Source: Planktomarina temperata RCA23 (lineage in GTDB: Bacteria > Pseudomonadota > Alphaproteobacteria > Rhodobacterales > Rhodobacteraceae). From it: DNA of 64,000 bases. The first letter of the stretch is position 1. Each line of letters starts with the position of its first letter. Made by a program: the position numbers and the translations under genes. This document shows positions 51,431 to 61,530 of the stretch, one piece after another. Where the stretch lies: contig NZ_CP003984.1 in the NCBI RefSeq assembly GCF_000738435.1, forward strand, positions 1,054,001 to 1,118,000, given 5' to 3'. The notes under the pieces were generated by a model, which saw only the letters and a list, made by a program, of their open reading frames with translations, did no database searches and was not told the DNA's origin.

Positions 51431-52848
51431 TGGCCCTATGGACGGCTTTCGAGGCTCAAGCTGCGACAGGCGGCTATTGTGCGGCGCCCTGGGAGGCTTA
51501 TGGCGTGTCGATTGACACACGCACATTGCAGCCGGGGGATCTTTTTGTTGCTTTGACTGCGGCCCGTGATGGTCATGATTTTGTGGCGCAGGCCCTCGAG
51601 AAAGGCGCGGCTGCCGCTTTGGTGGAGCGGCGCCCGGATGGGGTGGCTGAGACTGCACCGCTGCTGATTGTGCCGGATGTCCTGCAGGCGCTGATTGACT
51701 TGGGCCGGGCGGCACGGGCACGTTGCGCGGCGAAAGTTTTGGCAGTGACCGGATCGGTGGGCAAGACCTCGACCAAGGAGATGCTGCGCACGGTGCTTGA
51801 GTTTCAGGGGCGGACACATGCCTCGGTGGCCAGTTACAACAACCATTGGGGCGTGCCGCTGACCCTGGCGCGCATGCCGGCGGACACCCAATTTGCCATT
51901 TTCGAAATTGGCATGAATCATCCTGGAGAAATTGCGCCTTTGAGCGAAATGGTGCAGCCGCATGTGGTAATGATCACAACCGTGGCCCCGGCGCATATGG
52001 AAGCCTTTGAAAGCCTGGAGGGTATTGCCCGCGAGAAGGCGGATATCGTGGCTGGGTTGATGCCCGGAGGCGCGGCTATTTTGCCGGCTGATGTGCCGAC
52101 AATTGACATCCTTGTACAAGCCGCTTTGGCCAAAGGGGCGACGATTGTGGGATTTGGCGAGACGGCCGATGCCTTTCGCCTGACGGCGCTGGAGATGCAT
52201 CACGATGTCACGGTGATCCAGGCCCGTCTGCGCGGCGCGCCCGCAGTGCTGCGTTTGAACACATTGGGGCGGCATTTTGCCGTGAACGCCATGGGTGTTT
52301 TGGCGGCGGTTGAGGCTCTGTCTGGAGATCCGACGCGGGCCGCGGTTGATCTGTTCCGCTGGCATCCTCCGGCGGGGCGCGGGCGGCGAGAGACCGTCAG
52401 CTTGGATCCGGCCGATACCAACGCCTATTTCGAGCTGATTGATGACGCCTATAATGCCAACCCTGCTTCTATGGCGGCGGCCTTGGAAGTTTTGGCGGCC
52501 TCTGATCGGCAAGAGCAGACAAGGCAGGGGCCGCGGCGCATTGCGATTTTGGGTGATATGCTGGAGCTGGGGCAGGAAGAGGCGCAAATTCACGCGCAGC
52601 TGGCCGGCAATAACCACTTGTTAACCTTGGATGTGGTGCATTGTGTCGGACCACGCATGCGTGCCTGTTATGACGCTTTGCCAGCCGCAATCCGCGGCCG
52701 CTGGGTGCAAGAGGCGCAAGAGCTGGCCTCTGGCTTGGGAGAGTTGATCGCACCGGGAGACCGGGTTTTGGTCAAAGGCTCTTTGGGCAGCAAAGTTTCA
52801 CTGATTGTTGACCTAATCCGCAATTTAGGGCATCGCTCACAACCGTAG
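51430..52848 (+). CDS. murF: UDP-MurNAc-pentapeptide synthetase (D-Ala-D-Ala ligase)
   Basis: A 472-residue Mur ligase: SIDTRTLQPGDLFVAL start domain, ATP site AVTGSVGKTSTKEML, FEIGMNHPGEIAPLS, DAYNANPASMAAAL and C-terminal GDRVLVKGSLGSK. It completes UDP-MurNAc-pentapeptide. Translation is coupled to murE. Confidence 0.95.
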   Translation: MALWTAFEAQAATGGYCAAPWEAYGVSIDTRTLQPGDLFVALTAARDGHDFVAQALEKGAAAALVERRPDGVAETAPLLIVPDVLQALIDLGRAARARCAAKVLAVTGSVGKTSTKEMLRTVLEFQGRTHASVASYNNHWGVPLTLARMPADTQFAIFEIGMNHPGEIAPLSEMVQPHVVMITTVAPAHMEAFESLEGIAREKADIVAGLMPGGAAILPADVPTIDILVQAALAKGATIVGFGETADAFRLTALEMHHDVTVIQARLRGAPAVLRLNTLGRHFAVNAMGVLAAVEALSGDPTRAAVDLFRWHPPAGRGRRETVSLDPADTNAYFELIDDAYNANPASMAAALEVLAASDRQEQTRQGPRRIAILGDMLELGQEEAQIHAQLAGNNHLLTLDVVHCVGPRMRACYDALPAAIRGRWVQEAQELASGLGELIAPGDRVLVKGSLGSKVSLIVDLIRNLGHRSQP

Positions 52849-52865
52849 GTGTAAGGGGAATTTAA

Positions 52866-53948
52866 ATGGTTTATTGGCTGACATTACTGTCGGATGGCGG
52901 CGATTTCTTTAATCTCTTTCGCTATATCACCGTCCGGGCCGGCGGGGCATTTTTGACATCGCTGCTTTTTGGATTTGTGTTTGGCAAGCCTTTGATAAAC
53001 CTCTTGCGCCGCCGCCAGGGGCGCGGGCAACCGATCCGATCAGACGGGCCTGAGGGGCATCAATCCAAAGCGGGCACGCCGACGATGGGCGGCGCGCTTA
53101 TTTTGGGGGCCTTGGTGGTCTCAACTCTGCTGTGGGCGCGGCTTGATAATATGCATATTTGGGTGGTGCTTTTTGTCACCATTGGCTTTGGCGCGATTGG
53201 CTTTGCAGATGACTATGCCAAAGTCTCCAAACAGACCTCTGCCGGGGTCTCCGGACGGGTCCGTCTCGGATTGGGGTTTGTGATTGCTCTGATCGCCGCG
53301 CTGGTGGCCGCGCAGCTGCATCCTGAAGGCCTACGTTTGCAGGTGGCTGTGCCGGTCCTGAAAGACACATTGGTGCCGTTTGGCATATTGTTTTTTCCCT
53401 TTGCTATGATCGTGATTGTCGGAACGGCCAATGCGGTCAACCTTACGGATGGTTTGGATGGTTTGGCCGTGATGCCCGTGATGATTGCCGCGGCGGCGCT
53501 TGGGGTTTTGGCCTATGCGGTGGGCCGGGTTGATTTCACCCAATATCTTGACGTGCATTACGTGCCCGGAACGGGCGAGTTGTTGATTTTCTGTATGGCG
53601 TTGATTGGCGGAGGCTTGGGCTTTCTATGGTATAATGCGCCACCTGCCGCGATATTCATGGGGGATACGGGCAGCCTCTCGCTGGGCGGGGCGCTGGGTG
53701 CTATTGCCGTTTTGACCAAACATGAGATTGTTTGGGCGATCATCGGCGGGGTGTTTGTGGCGGAGGCCTTGAGTGTGATCATCCAGGTGTTTTGGTTCAA
53801 ACGCACAGGACGGCGGGTGTTTCTCATGGCGCCAATCCATCATCATTTTGAGAAAAAAGGCTATGCGGAAAGCCAGATCGTGATCCGCTTCTGGATCATT
53901 GCCATTGTCTTGGCGATGATCGGCCTGGCGACATTGAAAGTCCGGTAA
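52866..53948 (+). CDS. mraY: Phospho-MurNAc-pentapeptide translocase
   Basis: A 360-residue polytopic membrane enzyme with about ten helices. Catalytic landmarks: [11 protein letters not shown] (DDxxK), [25 protein letters not shown] and the [12 protein letters not shown] His cluster. It transfers phospho-MurNAc-pentapeptide to undecaprenyl phosphate, making lipid I. Confidence 0.97.
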   Translation: MVYWLTLLSDGGDFFNLFRYITVRAGGAFLTSLLFGFVFGKPLINLLRRRQGRGQPIRSDGPEGHQSKAGTPTMGGALILGALVVSTLLWARLDNMHIWVVLFVTIGFGAIGFADDYAKVSKQTSAGVSGRVRLGLGFVIALIAALVAAQLHPEGLRLQVAVPVLKDTLVPFGILFFPFAMIVIVGTANAVNLTDGLDGLAVMPVMIAAAALGVLAYAVGRVDFTQYLDVHYVPGTGELLIFCMALIGGGLGFLWYNAPPAAIFMGDTGSLSLGGALGAIAVLTKHEIVWAIIGGVFVAEALSVIIQVFWFKRTGRRVFLMAPIHHHFEKKGYAESQIVIRFWIIAIVLAMIGLATLKVR

Positions 53949-53986
53949 ATTTACATCAGGGCCGCGCGGCCATTGGAGAGCACAGG

Positions 53987-55384
53987 ATGATAGCAGTTCA
54001 AGGAATGCATGGGCGCCGGGTCTTTGTGCTTGGGATGGGCCGCTCTGGCCTGGTTGCCGCGCAGGCTTTGGTGGCTGGCGGGGCAGATGTATTGTGCTGG
54101 GATGACGGCGAGACGGGGCGGCAGCGGGCCGAGGAGGCTGGCCTGAGCTGCAGCGATCCGCTGCGTGGCGGGCTTGAGGGTGTGGATATGCTGATCACCT
54201 CACCGGGGATTGCGCACCTCTATCCCAAACCGCATCCAGCGATTGGCATGGCGATGCAGCTCGGCATTCCTCTCGACAATGACATCGGTCTGTTCTTTCG
54301 CTCCTTTGCGACGCAATCGTGGACGGGCTTTGATATGGCGCCCAAGGTGATTGCCGTGACGGGATCCAATGGCAAATCCACGACCAGCGCTTTAATCCAT
54401 CATTTGCTAGAGGTGGCCGGGCGACGCAGCCAGTTGGCTGGAAATATCGGCCGCGGGGTGCTGGATCTGCAACCGGCAGAAGATGGCGATGTGATCGTGT
54501 TGGAATTATCCTCCTATCAGCTGGAACTGGCCCGTAGTCTGACGCCCGATATCGCAGTGTTTACAAATCTCTCCCCAGATCATTTGGATCGCCACGCAGG
54601 ATACGGCGGGTATTTCGCCGCCAAACGCCGTCTGTTTGCCGAAGGCTGCCCGGATGTCGCGGTGATTGGCGTTGACGAGCCGGAGGGGCAGTATTTGGCC
54701 ACGCAATTTTCCGATCACACCCATGATGATCGGGTGATCCGTGTCGTCTCGGGACAAAAACCAAAAGGCAACAACTGGCAGGTAACGGCGCGCAAAGGGT
54801 TTTTGGCAGAAAGCCGCAAGGGTCGGCAAATCGCCTCAATTGATCTGCGCGATATCCCGGGACTGCCAGGGGCGCATAATCATCAAAATGCCTCTGCCGC
54901 CTATGCGGTGCTGCGCGCTTTGAATGTGGCGCCGCGGGTGATTGAAGAGGGGCTTCGCAGTTTCGCAGGCCTGCCTCATCGTAGCCAGATGATTGGTGAG
55001 ATATCCGGGGTGCGCTTTGTGAATGACAGTAAGGCCACGAATGTCGACGCTGCACTCAAAGCGCTGAGCGCATTTGACAATATCCGCTGGATCTGTGGAG
55101 GATTGCAGAAGGAGGGGGGGCTCTCTGCGCTGCAACCGGCCTTGGGGCATGTGCAAAAGGCCTATGTGATTGGCCGTGAGGCCGAGGCTTTTGCCATGCA
55201 GCTTGATGTGGACTGCGAAGTGTGCACCACGATGCAAGCGGCAGTCCGAGCCGCCTATGCGCAAAGCCAACCTGGCGACGTGGTCCTGCTCGCCCCGGCT
55301 GCGGCGAGTTTTGACCAATACGACAGTTTCGAAACCCGCGGTGAAGATTTCATCGCACAGGTCGGGGCGATTAAAGGGACGTGA
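53987..55384 (+). CDS. murD: UDP-MurNAc-L-Ala-D-Glu synthetase
   Basis: A 465-residue Mur ligase: N-terminal Rossmann-like [20 protein letters not shown] site [40 protein letters not shown] and [16 protein letters not shown]. It adds D-Glu to UDP-MurNAc-L-Ala. It is the last gene of the first dcw block before the glycosyltransferase insertion. Confidence 0.95.
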   Translation: MIAVQGMHGRRVFVLGMGRSGLVAAQALVAGGADVLCWDDGETGRQRAEEAGLSCSDPLRGGLEGVDMLITSPGIAHLYPKPHPAIGMAMQLGIPLDNDIGLFFRSFATQSWTGFDMAPKVIAVTGSNGKSTTSALIHHLLEVAGRRSQLAGNIGRGVLDLQPAEDGDVIVLELSSYQLELARSLTPDIAVFTNLSPDHLDRHAGYGGYFAAKRRLFAEGCPDVAVIGVDEPEGQYLATQFSDHTHDDRVIRVVSGQKPKGNNWQVTARKGFLAESRKGRQIASIDLRDIPGLPGAHNHQNASAAYAVLRALNVAPRVIEEGLRSFAGLPHRSQMIGEISGVRFVNDSKATNVDAALKALSAFDNIRWICGGLQKEGGLSALQPALGHVQKAYVIGREAEAFAMQLDVDCEVCTTMQAAVRAAYAQSQPGDVVLLAPAAASFDQYDSFETRGEDFIAQVGAIKGT

Positions 55385-55470
55385 CCCGCGCCACCGGCCT
55401 TTTGGTGATAGAAGGCGGGATGGGGTGCACGGGTATTTTGAGCGCGTGAACATAAGTGTTAGGACATATT

Positions 55471-56160
55471 ATGATACCAAAAAAATTGCATTTTGTGTGG
55501 GTTGGGGATGAAAGCAAAAGGCCGGACAATTACATCCAGTCTTGGGCCAAGTTGAATCCAGAGTATGAAATTGTCATCTGGGGAAATACGGCGCTCGCAG
55601 AATACTCTTGGGTGAACAAAAAACACATGGACGCTATGTATTCGCGTGAACTCAATGGGGTGGCAGATCTCATGCGCTATGAAATTTTGTTCAATGAAGG
55701 TGGCATTGCGTTGGATGCGGATTCACTGTGTTTGCGGCCATTGGAAGATTGGTTGCTGGAACCAGCCGCCTTTGCCGCTTGTGAACATGAACACATTCGT
55801 CCGGGACTGATTGCTGCCGGGGCTATGGGTGCAGAGCCAGGCAATGAGTTTTTTGGCGCCTGCGTGAAACGCCTGTCCAAAAAATGGCGCGTGACCAATA
55901 AACGAGCATGGAAGACAGTTGGGCCGCAACTCATTACGGATGTTCACAAAGAGACGCGCTATGATCTCACCATATATCCGGCACATTTTTCTATAAAAGC
56001 CACCATTCCGGTTGGAAATACACCGGATCAGGGCCTTGTTTCTCGGATCAATTTTGGGGATCAACCTATGGCTATGAGAACATCACGTGAGGGTTCACGC
56101 CCTAGGGTTGATGGCCTATTGTGGTCAACTGTATCCAACAGACAGGCGCGCTGCCATTAA
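55471..56160 (+). CDS. GT32-like glycosyltransferase
   Basis: A 229-residue protein: IPKKLHFVWVGDESKRPD start, LNGVADLMRYEILFNEGGIALDADSLCLRPLEDW in consecutive pieces. The ADLxRYxxLxxxGGxxLDxD pattern with a DxD metal site is the OCH1/GT32 (capsular and toxin-like sugar transferase) signature. The acceptor and sugar are unknown. It starts 86 bases after murD and is first of three glycosyltransferase genes inside the dcw cluster. The convergent fucosyltransferase overlaps it by 4 bases at the 3' ends. Confidence 0.82.
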   Translation: MIPKKLHFVWVGDESKRPDNYIQSWAKLNPEYEIVIWGNTALAEYSWVNKKHMDAMYSRELNGVADLMRYEILFNEGGIALDADSLCLRPLEDWLLEPAAFAACEHEHIRPGLIAAGAMGAEPGNEFFGACVKRLSKKWRVTNKRAWKTVGPQLITDVHKETRYDLTIYPAHFSIKATIPVGNTPDQGLVSRINFGDQPMAMRTSREGSRPRVDGLLWSTVSNRQARCH

Positions 56161-57030
56161 CATGTGATCCAAGATTGTGGGAGCATATCGGGGTTTCGCG
56201 CGGCGGGATCCGCATACCAGTTTTTCGGCGCGACGATGATTTTTTCTGGATGGCTGTTCAACCAGGCCCCCCACCAAGAAAAGGAGGAATTGGCGATGAT
56301 ATGATGCCTGCAGCTGGACATGAGCCGCAGATCTTCATAATTCGTGGCGTCATCGTTGATGTCGACAAAAACGGTTTCATATTGGGGGATCAGGTTGTGT
56401 TTCACCCAAGCGATATCATCTGAAAAAATATAGAAGACCGGCGCTTCTTGCATGTGCCCCGCAATATAATCAATGGCGGCCTTATAATACCCCAGGTCAC
56501 AGGTCCCGTGATGGGCATTTGCCATTGGGTTTGTGACATAATCACCGCGCCGAACATGCAGCGAGACTGCAGTGTGCGATGTGATTTGTTCCAAAAGGGC
56601 TTGGTTCTGCGCCGATGGCGGCGTGAGGAATTGGAGGTCTTCGCGGATCTTATCCTCGAACGCCTTGAAAAATTTTTCGCTTTGCCAATAGCCCTTGAGC
56701 CGCACATGAGGGCCCAGGGATGCAAAACGCGGATCATAGCCGAGTGCAGTTTCCCGAAAGACCCGCGCAGGCCCATGTTGCAGGAAACTTTGGACCGAGC
56801 GAAGCCCCAATCGGCGCAGAGGCCTTGTTGACATAATAACCTCAGACCGAAATAACCTCAGACCGAATGTCGAAATGCCCAAGGTCGAACCTGCGCGTAG
56901 TGATATTTTCCTGCTCTCGCCCGTCCCAAAGGAGCCGCAATTTCACATTGTGGCGCAAGGAGAGCGCCCTGCCGCAGCAGTATTGAAACAGTTGATTCTC
57001 AAGACCTCCAAAGATATGAGTTGTAGTCAT
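56157..57030 (-). pseudogene. GT11 alpha-1,2-fucosyltransferase broken by a 16-bp tandem duplication
   Basis: The gene is split into two frames. The N-terminal part from ATG 57030 (GGAG 9-10 bases upstream) reads THIFGGLENQLFQYCCGRAL and RRFDLGHFDIRSEVI, the classical GT11 start. The rest, from 56882 down, contains SLHVRRGDYVTNP (the GT11 HxRRGDY motif), FYIFSDDIAWVK and NSSFSWWGAWL. Between them 56835-56850 is repeated exactly at 56851-56866 (16 bases), shifting the frame by one. Removing one copy gives one continuous frame of normal family length (about 285 residues), reading RSEVIMSTRP across the junction. It would use GDP-fucose to cap a surface glycan. Confidence 0.85.
56835..56866. repeat. 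16-bp perfect tandem duplication within the fucosyltransferase gene
   Basis: AATAACCTCAGACCGA occurs twice back to back. 16 is not a multiple of three, so the second copy alone explains the frameshift. Such a repeat can also be lost by slippage or recombination, so the gene could switch back on. Confidence 0.95.
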
Positions 57031-57194
57031 TTGTTCAATCTCCAAGTCTTATAATTACGGGGCCAGTGCAATTTAAAACGATGCAGCCTCTGCTCTTACG
57101 CCACCCTTTTTAGAGCCAATGTTTCTGTTGGGATAGGCGGGTTGAAAATATTATTTATCACATGCGGCTTTGGATGCTGCAAAAGGAATATTTT

Positions 57195-57935
57195 ATGAGA
57201 TTTCTCCAGTCTTTGGAAAAAAACTATAGAAGGCTGCGCGACGACTATCGTCGCAGGGCACAGAATGAAATTCTCAAGCAGCGTTGGGCGGGCAAATCTG
57301 ATAGGCCCCCCGTTGCGCAGGCCAATGGCCCGTCAGGGCTTGATCGCTGTGAGATTCACTACATAAACTTAAAACATCGCGAGGACCGGCGGGCGGAAAT
57401 CCAATCTGAGTTTAAGGCACTCGGTGTCACGCGCTTTGCGCGCTTTGAGGCGATTGCAGATGCCAATGGTGCGCTGGGCTGCGCCAAGTCTCATGAAACC
57501 GTGCTTTCGTCGGCGTCAATCTTAGAAGATCAGCTGCTGATGATATGCGAGGATGATTGCCAATTTATTGCAGATCGCGCGGCAATAGATGCAGCGATTG
57601 AGGAGTTTTTCTTTAACCCGCATTTGGATGTGCTGTGTCTCGCATATAATGCGGAAAACGGGTTTGCAATTTCGCAAAACCTGATGATTACCTCTGACAC
57701 TCAAACGATGAGTTGCTATATTTTAAAAGCCCCCGCTACTGCGCCGGTGTTGGACTCGGTGCGCTTCAGCGTGGACAATTTATCGCGCGGGGGGGCGGGG
57801 TATGACTATGCGATTGACCGGGTTTGGAAGCGATTGCAGCGGCAGATGTTTTTCGCCCTCACAAAAGATCATTTCGCCCGGCAGCGGCCGTCTTTTTCAG
57901 ACATCGAAAAAAGTCATCAAGATTATGGGTTATAA
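57195..57935 (+). CDS. GT25-family glycosyltransferase
   Basis: A 246-residue protein. After a basic N-terminus, the GT25 landmarks appear: IHYINLKHREDRRAEIQSEF, FEAIADANGALGCAKSHETV (GxxGCxxSH), LLMICEDDCQFIAD (EDD) and TQTMSCYILKAP. GT25 enzymes add galactose or related sugars to lipopolysaccharide. The start at 57195 has AAAAGGA 8 bases upstream and is preferred over 57162. The region upstream is clearly AT-rich. Third gene of the cassette between murD and ftsW. Confidence 0.83.
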   Translation: MRFLQSLEKNYRRLRDDYRRRAQNEILKQRWAGKSDRPPVAQANGPSGLDRCEIHYINLKHREDRRAEIQSEFKALGVTRFARFEAIADANGALGCAKSHETVLSSASILEDQLLMICEDDCQFIADRAAIDAAIEEFFFNPHLDVLCLAYNAENGFAISQNLMITSDTQTMSCYILKAPATAPVLDSVRFSVDNLSRGGAGYDYAIDRVWKRLQRQMFFALTKDHFARQRPSFSDIEKSHQDYGL

Positions 57936-57962
57936 CCCGGCGTCCTAAGTGCTGGGGTCGCA

Positions 57963-59153
57963 TCATAAACCCGCTTTAATCGCCTGCCCAGCCACCCAGC
58001 CAGAGGACCAGGCCCATTGGAAATTATACCCGCCGAGCCAGCCGGTGACATCCACACATTCGCCTATGAAATAGAGACCGGGTTGGGTTTTTGCCATCAT
58101 GGTTTTGGACGAGAGTGCGGCCGTATCCACCCCGCCGACCATCACCTCGGCGGTGCGATAGCCTTCGGTGCCGGCTGGGGTGAGCTGCCATTGGGTGAGG
58201 CGCGCGGTCAGACCGTCCAATTGCACGGCTGTGAGATCGGCGATGCGCTCGGGCAGGGCGAGATCATTCAGCACCACGGGCACCAGCCGGGCTGGCAGAA
58301 GGCGGGTGAAGATGGTTAGCGGTGATTTGCGTCCTTCGGTTTCCTTTGCCTCTCTGACCGCGCGGCGCAGCTCCTCTTCTGGCAAAAGACCCAGAGTGAG
58401 CACGTCGCCGGGCGACCAATAGCTAGACACTTGCAAAGCCGCCGGCCCGGACAGGCCGCGGTGGGTGAAAAGCACAGCTTCGTCAAAGGCGGTGCCATTG
58501 GTTTGCAATCGCGCGGGGGCCGCGACGCCGCTTATGGACTTAAAAGCTTCATGCTGCGCGCCGGAAAAGGTGAAGGGCACCAATCCCGCATAGGTTTCGG
58601 TCACAGGAAGGCCGAATTGCTGGGCGAGGCGGAGGGCAAAGTCGGTGGCCCCCATCTTTGGTATGGGCTTGCCACCGCAGGCGACCACAAGATTGCGCGC
58701 TGTGACCGCGCGCGGCCCATGCGGGCAGCTAAGCTGGATCGCGTAACCACCTTCAATCTTTGTGACGGATTGCACAGTGGTGTTGAGCTGGACCTGCCCG
58801 CCGGCCTCGGCCACGCCTTTTAGAAGCATGGCGACAATCTCTTTGGCGGAGGTGTCACAAAACAATTGCCCCAGTGTTTTCTCGTGATAGGCAATACCGC
58901 TTCGTGCCACCCAATCGATGAAATCCCATTGCGTGTAGCGGGCCAATGCGGATTTGGCGAAATGTGGATTGCGGCTGATATAATTCTCCGCTGAGGCATA
59001 TAGGTTGGTGAAGTTACACCGTCCGCCGCCGCTGATGCGAATTTTCTCGCCTGCGGCCTTGGCATGATCGATCACCAAGCATTTGCCTGGCGCTTGCGCG
59101 GCGCAGATCAACCCAGCGGCTCCGGCGCCGATAATGATTGTGTCAAAGTCCAT
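57963..59153 (-). CDS. HI0933/BaiN-family NAD(P)/FAD-dependent oxidoreductase
   Basis: A 396-residue flavoprotein: FDTIIIGAGAAGLICAAQA, KIRISGGGRCNFTNLYAS (hallmark of the HI0933 family), LVVACGGKPIPKMGATDFA, LFTHRGLSGPAALQVSSYW, and C-terminal YFIGECVDVTGWLGGYNFQWAWSSG in pieces. Biochemical function of most members is unknown (BaiN acts on bile-acid intermediates in gut bacteria). It lies antisense between the glycosyltransferase cassette and ftsW. Confidence 0.9.
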   Translation of the reverse strand: MDFDTIIIGAGAAGLICAAQAPGKCLVIDHAKAAGEKIRISGGGRCNFTNLYASAENYISRNPHFAKSALARYTQWDFIDWVARSGIAYHEKTLGQLFCDTSAKEIVAMLLKGVAEAGGQVQLNTTVQSVTKIEGGYAIQLSCPHGPRAVTARNLVVACGGKPIPKMGATDFALRLAQQFGLPVTETYAGLVPFTFSGAQHEAFKSISGVAAPARLQTNGTAFDEAVLFTHRGLSGPAALQVSSYWSPGDVLTLGLLPEEELRRAVREAKETEGRKSPLTIFTRLLPARLVPVVLNDLALPERIADLTAVQLDGLTARLTQWQLTPAGTEGYRTAEVMVGGVDTAALSSKTMMAKTQPGLYFIGECVDVTGWLGGYNFQWAWSSGWVAGQAIKAGL

Positions 59154-59273
59154 AGGCGATGACTTGCCTGTTGTGGTGCAAATGGCAAGGCAATTGGCAC
59201 TGGAAAAATGTGCAGAGTCCGGCTAATATTGGCTCAGACCTCAAAAATGGGGCGCAGTACAGGCGGTTTTAAA

Positions 59274-60434
59274 ATGACAGAGATGGTACATGGGCCTTTG
59301 CCCGTTGAAGTGCGCGATCCAATTTTACCCCGGTGGTGGCGAACCGTGGATCGGTGGACGATGGCCAGTGTTTTGTTTTTGTTTATCTTTGGTTTGATCC
59401 TAGCCCTTGCAGCCTCTCCCCCTTTGGCAGAGCGCAACAATCTTGATGCATTTCATTATGTGCACCGACAAGCGGTCTTTGGGGGTTTGGCCCTCCTGGC
59501 CATGACCATCACATCAATGATGTCGCCCGATACGGTGCGCCGCTGGGCCACGGTGGGGTTTGGCTGTGCGCTCCTGGCGTTGATCTTGCTGCCGATCTTC
59601 GGAACAGATTTCGGCAAGGGCGCGACACGCTGGTATTCGTTTGGCTTTGCCTCCGTGCAGCCCTCTGAATTTATCAAACCGGTCTTTGTTGTGTTTTCAG
59701 CCTGGTTGATCTCTGCCTCCTTTGAGCCAGGCGGACCTCCGGGCCGGATGATGTCTTTTGCCGTGGCAGTGGTGATCGCCGGGTTTTTGGCGCTCCAACC
59801 GGATTTTGGTCAGGCCAGTTTGATCCTCTTTTCTTGGGGCGTTATGTATTTTTGCGCCGGAGCGCCGCTTTTGTTCATTCTATCCATGGCCGCCGCAACA
59901 GTTTTGGCCGGTTTTGTCGCCTATAATTACAGCGAGCATTTCGCGAGGCGCATTGACGGCTATATGGCGGCAGACGTGGATCCCAATACCCAGCTTGGAT
60001 ATGCGGCCAATGCCATTCAGGAGGGCGGCTTGTTTGGTGTGGGCACCGGTGAAGGCTCCGTGAAATGGTCCTTGCCCGATGCGCATACGGATTTCATCAT
60101 TGCTGTGGCCGCTGAGGAATATGGCGTGTTGATGGTCCTCGTCATTCTGGGGCTCTTTGCTGTGATCGTTCTGCGAACGCTGGCCCGTTTGGTGCAAGAG
60201 CGGAACCTTTTTGTGCGTCTGGCCGGGACGGGTTTGGTGTCCATGTTTGGGGTGCAAGCCATGATCAACATGGGTGTTGCGGTGCGTTTGCTGCCGGCGA
60301 AGGGCATGACGTTGCCCTTCGTCAGCTATGGCGGTTCATCTTTGATTGCCGGCGGCATTGCTCTGGGTATGATCCTGGCCTTGACGCGCAGTCGCCCCCA
60401 AGGGGCTTTGAGCGCTGTGATGCGTGGATATTGA
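59274..60434 (+). CDS. ftsW: Septal peptidoglycan polymerase FtsW (SEDS family)
   Basis: A 386-residue protein with about ten transmembrane helices. SEDS landmarks: [31 protein letters not shown]-type segment [46 protein letters not shown] in consecutive pieces, and [19 protein letters not shown]. It polymerises glycan strands at the septum with FtsI. The start at 59274 is the most likely; ATG 59283 is an alternative. It resumes the dcw cluster after the insertion. Confidence 0.95.
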   Translation: MTEMVHGPLPVEVRDPILPRWWRTVDRWTMASVLFLFIFGLILALAASPPLAERNNLDAFHYVHRQAVFGGLALLAMTITSMMSPDTVRRWATVGFGCALLALILLPIFGTDFGKGATRWYSFGFASVQPSEFIKPVFVVFSAWLISASFEPGGPPGRMMSFAVAVVIAGFLALQPDFGQASLILFSWGVMYFCAGAPLLFILSMAAATVLAGFVAYNYSEHFARRIDGYMAADVDPNTQLGYAANAIQEGGLFGVGTGEGSVKWSLPDAHTDFIIAVAAEEYGVLMVLVILGLFAVIVLRTLARLVQERNLFVRLAGTGLVSMFGVQAMINMGVAVRLLPAKGMTLPFVSYGGSSLIAGGIALGMILALTRSRPQGALSAVMRGY

Positions 60435-60435
60435 T

Positions 60436-61530
60436 ATGACACAACCTCCTCTTTTGGTTCTCGCAGCCGGTGGGACCGGCGGGCATATGTTCCCGGCGCA
60501 GGCCGTGGCTGAGGTCATGTTGGCGCGTGGCTGGCGGGTGGTTTTGTCCACCGATGCCCGCGGTGCGCGCTACACGGGCGGGTTTCCATCTGATGTTGTG
60601 ATCGAGCAAGTCTCCAGCGCCACTTTTGCCAAGGGCGGGCTGATGAGCAAAATCTTGGTTCCAATCCGTATTGCATTGGGCATCACCACCGCACGGCGCA
60701 AAATGCGCCGGGATCGGCCAAATGTTGTGGTGGGCTTTGGCGGTTATCCGGCGATACCGGCGATGGGGGCTGCGACCTCGCTTGGTGTGCCTTGTATGTT
60801 GCATGAGCAAAACGGGGTTCTGGGGCGCGTCAATCAATTGTTTGCGCCGCGGGTCAATCAAATCGCCTGCGGCACATGGCCGACTGAATTGCCGCACGGG
60901 CTCACGGGTCACCATGTGGGCAATCCGGTGCGCGCGGAGATTTTGGCGCGCCATGCTGCGGGCTATATCGAGCCAGGCGATCATCCCATGAGCCTTTTGG
61001 TGATCGGGGGGTCGCAGGGGGCGCGGATCTTATCGGATGTGGTGCCTGCGGCGATTGCGTTATTGCCAAAGAGCTTGCTCAACAACCTGCGGATTGCTCA
61101 ACAGGCCCGCGAAGAGGATCGCGCGCGGGTGCAGGCGGCCTATGACGATATGGGGCTACGCGCCGATGTCCGGTCTTTTTTCGACGACATCCCCGAGCGC
61201 ATGAGTGAGGCGCAGCTGGTGATTAGCCGCTCTGGTGCCTCCTCTGTGGCCGATATCTCCGTTATTGGCCGCCCGTCGATTTTTGTCCCACTGGCGGCAG
61301 CCATTCGTGATGAGCAAACCGCCAATGCTCGCGAGTTGGTCGCGGCGGGGGGCGCGCGGCTTCTGACCGAAGACGCCTTTACGCCCGAGGCTTTGGCCGC
61401 TGAAATTCAAGATATATTAACCAATGGCCCTCAAGCCCATTCCATGGCCGAGGCGGCGTTGCGCTGCGCCAAACCTGAAGCGGCAAACACCCTTGCGGAT
61501 ATGATCGAGGCCTTGGCCGGGGAGACGTGA
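60436..61530 (+). CDS. murG: Lipid II synthase (UDP-GlcNAc transferase)
   Basis: A 364-residue GT28 enzyme: [66 protein letters not shown] and [20 protein letters not shown]. It adds GlcNAc to lipid I at the inner face of the membrane. It begins one base after the ftsW stop and overlaps murC (TGATG). Confidence 0.96.
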   Translation: MTQPPLLVLAAGGTGGHMFPAQAVAEVMLARGWRVVLSTDARGARYTGGFPSDVVIEQVSSATFAKGGLMSKILVPIRIALGITTARRKMRRDRPNVVVGFGGYPAIPAMGAATSLGVPCMLHEQNGVLGRVNQLFAPRVNQIACGTWPTELPHGLTGHHVGNPVRAEILARHAAGYIEPGDHPMSLLVIGGSQGARILSDVVPAAIALLPKSLLNNLRIAQQAREEDRARVQAAYDDMGLRADVRSFFDDIPERMSEAQLVISRSGASSVADISVIGRPSIFVPLAAAIRDEQTANARELVAAGGARLLTEDAFTPEALAAEIQDILTNGPQAHSMAEAALRCAKPEAANTLADMIEALAGET

